A stretch of 64,000 bases of DNA from the NCBI RefSeq assembly GCF_000524195.1, contig NW_020170449.1, positions 294,976 through 358,975 on the forward strand, in the 5' to 3' direction. A model generated the notes under the pieces. The model searched no databases, was not told the origin of the DNA, and saw only the letters and a program-made list of their open reading frames with translations. Shown piece by piece: positions 60,817 through 64,000 of this stretch (within the stretch, counting starts at the first letter, position 1; each line of letters starts with the position of its first letter). The stretch is from Echinococcus granulosus (lineage: Eukaryota > Platyhelminthes > Cestoda > Cyclophyllidea > Taeniidae). The translations under genes were made by a program, and so were the position numbers.

Positions 60817-63593
60817 ATGGCTACCGACGTACTTGATATCCTAGACATCGAAGAATCTGGTACACGGAAGTCTTTATTGGATACAAAGTCATTGCTCACC
60901 AGAACAGATAAGGTAAATGTTCACCTCTTTGTGCAATTCACATTAGAAGAAAAATGTCGTCAGGCCAACACACATCAAGCGTCCGGAACATATTCCAAGG
61001 GAGGTCTGGGGTCTGCAGAATACCTTTAAGAAGTAATATCAACTGTGTAGATGCTGTGTGTAGCTTTGCTAAAGACGTCTTTTTTTCACCCATTATTGCT
61101 TGTCTATGATTTTTTCCCGTGTGTGTACTGTTGATGAAGCGTCACGATGAAGTAGTCCTTTAAACCTTAATTCAAATAATCTGACCCTGCTGCAACTTCT
61201 CTTGTTAGGTTGTGGAGCATGTTTTCTATGTTTGTAGTTGTTAAATGAACACATTATAGAGTTTTCATTATTTAACCTTGATTTATATCTTTTAAAGCTT
61301 GATAACTCGTCATTGTTTGCTCATATGCTGGTGGATTTTTGATTAGTTTTTGCAGTTGACTTTTTTAAACCTAGTTTTACATAATAGCAATGTTTACCCA
61401 ACCCAGAACTATTATCGTGCACTGTTTGGAATGTCAGTAATTGATGGCACTCCTGCGACTAATGGTTGCACTAATCTTACTTCTATACTAAGTGTTAAGA
61501 ATTAATACCACTTGATTTTAAACATGCTGGAGCTTCACTTTACGAGTCATAGGATGTATTCTACATTCGTCAGTCTTAAACAAAACCTTCTCCCCGAACT
61601 TTAACCCTATATTTGAGCAGTTTGATTGTTCTTATTGTACATTCAGTATTCATCCATATTTGGCTCCTTTTCAATTCGAAGTTAGGTGCTGTTATTTTTT
61701 CGTAATTGGGCTAAACAATTGTCCCTTGTTGCATGCTTTTCTGATCTACCATTGTGTCTACTATTTTCTGGAACTAGGGGTTTGAGAGTATTTTTGTTGT
61801 CCTCGCTTCAGTGAGCTTCCTCCTCTACTGCCAACCAATGAATCACCCGTTTATAAACAACCAAAGGCCGTTTTTGGTCCCGGCCGTGTCCGTCGCTGGA
61901 AATGGGTGCCTTTTAAAAACTCCGCACGTGGCGTAGGGCTTTCGTATCTGTTGTTGATTTCTTCTCTAGGATAACCTGGTTCTCTATCACTGGCGTCGTG
62001 AAGACGCCGATGCTAATGAGGAGTACCACTTTGCCCGTCTCAACAAGGTACTTTTTCGCCAAGAAATATCTGCTTTAGTCAATATCTACTTTCTACAAAT
62101 AAGTAAATAATTGCAAAGTGCTCTACTTTCTTGAAGCACATGGAAGTGCCAACGTACACCGACGCCGATTATCGGGCTTATCTGCAGGACTCGAGATGGA
62201 CCCTGGAACGCACCAACCACCTAATGGGGTTGGCACGTCAATTCGACGTTCGGTTCATCCATATGCACGACCGATGGGATGTGGAGAAGTTTCCACCTAG
62301 GCCCTCCTTGGAGGAACTAAAGGCTCGGTACTATAGCATTCTCGGGATTCTTGACAAGGTAAGGCAGATGTTCCATCTCGAACCGTATTCAACAAGCTGT
62401 ATTACCAATTTTTCACACTGAACTTGAGCTGCAATTCGAATAGAGTATTTCTTTACTAGACTTTAGTTTCCACCCGAACTGATCTTGAAATGGTTTTATT
62501 AATTGACCCAATGAGTTATGTATTGGAACATTTTTCTGTGCTTTTTTTTAAAAAAACTCAACTATGGTATATCGTAAATTAACATTATTAACCTAGGGGA
62601 AACGCGATGCATCATGTGGTGCGTTTTAATTAACCAGAATGAACAAATCTGATTTAAGCCTAATTGCTTAGACCACACACACGAAAACTTTTACTACAAT
62701 TTTCGCTTGACCGTAAAATTGCGCTATTTTTATTGGACACTTATCATTAAAACCAGACACAAGGGTAGGGTTTTAAAACGTTAGTAAAGTTGTTTCTTAT
62801 TTCCAATTTTCCTTCGGAAAGTAAACGGAATCACAGTGCCTTGGCAGTAGTGGTGAAAACGTGGGATGAAATTAACTCCTTCAAATGGGAGGAACGTTAA
62901 CGGTGATTCAGAAGCGTGCGTTTTGGACTGGTGAAGGAAGACTAAGTGTGCAAGCGCAAGGCTCAATAAATGATATGCAGGCCTGAGATGGGCCCGAAAC
63001 TGTCAATAAGACACCCCGTTTTCCTCCTACTGCAAATCAGGAAACACTTTTGGAGTTTGACAGTTTCTCATTTGCATTTTAAGAATTAAAGGTCTTATTA
63101 AAGGATTAATAATCCTTCCTTGACCATGGCGTGATAAAATACAAAAATCCGATTTTTGTTTCCTTTCTTAAACGCCATCTTAAGGCTAACGCCGAATGCT
63201 TATTTGAATACAGTCTGTTTCTCGGGACATTTCATAATTAGCAGAAAGATGTGTTTACAGAAGCTGTCTGTTCACCTTCCTTAAAAGGATTGATTTTGTC
63301 TTTTTTCTAGTGGCATTTGCTAGAAGTCAAGTACCATGACTCTTTAGCATCCGATTTCCTTTCGAATCTCTATCACTTTCTACGAGTAGATCCGCGGCAC
63401 AAATCTGAGTCAAGGCCTCCGATACGACATTGAGCATGAGAAACGCCGGAAGCAGCAGTTGAACCTCCTCTACGGTCGCAGCAAGGACGAGGTGGAGGAG
63501 GAGGAACGTCTCATAGGCGAACTTGAACGCATTGAGGCGCGTCGAAGAGAGCGTGAGAGGAAGAAACAGGACCTTCAGAAACTCATCTCTCAG
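60817..63593 (+). CDS. DMAP1: DMAP1, DNA methyltransferase 1-associated protein 1 (3' partial)
   Basis: Exons: 60817-60912, 60947-61032, 61812-61932, 61970-62047, 62137-62358 and 63390-63593. They give 269 residues in consistent phase. DMAP1/Swc4/Eaf2 is a nuclear subunit of the NuA4/TIP60 acetyltransferase and SRCAP/SWR1 remodelling complexes. Conserved landmarks in order: MATDVLDILDI; IKRPEHIPREVW (KRPEGMHREVY in human); LPPLLPTN; VRRWKWVPFKNSAR; LYHWRR; VPTYTDADYRAYLQ; the SANT domain; HEKRRKQQLNLLYGRS; and a basic coiled coil ERIEARRRERERKKQDLQKL. The start ATG has a good context (AGAAATGG). The first intron is only 34 nt. The C-terminal third lies beyond the window: after the donor at 63594 no exon joins in phase before 64000. 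Confidence 0.95.
62197..62337 (+). other. SANT/Myb-like domain of DMAP1
   Basis: WTLERTNHLMGLARQFDVRF followed by HDRWDVEKFPPRP and LEELKARYYSI aligns with the human WTKAETDHLFDLSRRFDLRF...HDRYD...VEDLKERYYHI region. It lies wholly inside exon 62137-62358. In the family this domain anchors DMAP1 in the acetyltransferase and remodelling complexes. Confidence 0.93.
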
Positions 63594-64000
63594 GTAAGGT
63601 ATTGTTTTCCTATCATCCCCTTTCCCGGCAAATTTGATCGGTTAACTGTTTCCTGGAATAATACCTTAATAGGTCTCTGATTGAATGATCGGGTGCTTAG
63701 GCGACCTTTCTGCTGAGGCACATTGGGAGATGTTTTAATCTTTGAAAATTTTGAGTGGTTATAAATATTATGGATCACTCTCATCGGTTGCTCAGATTGT
63801 TTTTTTTTATCAAAGCCAGTCAATGGAAGCTTTTTTAGCTCATGAGGCTTCCTATTGGTCATCGGTCCTTTTAAGCTAGTTTTGAATATTCTTTTGCTTT
63901 ACCTATTTTATACGGGCTACATATAAAGACCCTGTATCGGAAATAGCTCCGTCAATGGCCTCGTTATCGAATCTCATAGCGGAGGTGGTATCACAAGGGC
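63594..64000 (+). other. DMAP1 intron running off the window
   Basis: It starts with a GTAAGG donor after exon 63390-63593 (phase 0). AG sites near 63930, 63950 and 63978 were tested. The first two meet a stop in phase 0, and the last leaves too little sequence to judge. Confidence 0.7.

Noticed and set aside
63920..64000. Seventh DMAP1 exon at the right edge
   Set aside because: A phase-0 entry at the AG sites near 63930 and 63950 meets a stop codon. The conserved residues expected next are not recognisable.

Overview
The window is animal nuclear DNA, most likely from a parasitic flatworm (tapeworm or fluke). That assignment is an inference from four things: vertebrate-type gene families with divergent sequence, kilobase-scale introns mixed with one 34-nt intron near a gene start, many degraded repeats, and moderate GC. 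It holds four spliced genes, all on the + strand. I rebuilt the exons by hand from GT/GC...AG boundaries and checked that every junction keeps the reading phase. No bacterial features, CRISPR arrays, rRNA or convincing tRNA genes were seen.

Layout. Positions 1-6364 contain only degraded sequence and no gene I can support. Positions 6365-30933 hold a large membrane receptor with six C-type-lectin-like domains (CTLDs), one transmembrane segment and a short cytoplasmic tail; 19 coding exons were found and the signal-peptide exon was not. Positions 30934-32666 show nothing firm. Positions 32667-49094 hold an 11-exon AMPK/SNRK-like protein kinase whose catalytic loop (HRD and the following Lys) and DFG motif are degenerate, so it is a predicted pseudokinase. 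A 100-N assembly gap lies in one of its introns. Positions 49965-58565 hold a GW182/TNRC6 homologue, the Argonaute-binding scaffold of microRNA silencing, in 9 exons including its RRM exon. Positions 60817-63593 hold the first six exons of DMAP1, a SANT-domain subunit of the NuA4/TIP60 and SRCAP chromatin complexes; the gene runs off the right edge.

The introns hold most of the unusual material. There are three ~1.0-1.1 kb elements with ~175-195 bp direct terminal repeats (TRIM-like non-autonomous LTR elements), plus solo or truncated copies. Two other dispersed repeat pairs are present. A recurrent 16-18 bp palindrome (GTCACA-N4-TGTGAC type) appears at six places between 9.4 and 37.6 kb and nowhere else that I could see.

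The four genes do not form a pathway. One is a surface receptor, one a signalling pseudokinase, one a post-transcriptional silencing scaffold and one a chromatin factor. The same strand and the short spacing (870 bp from pseudokinase to GW182, 2.25 kb from GW182 to DMAP1) would allow some co-transcription with spliced-leader trans-splicing, which flatworms use, but the sequence does not show it directly.
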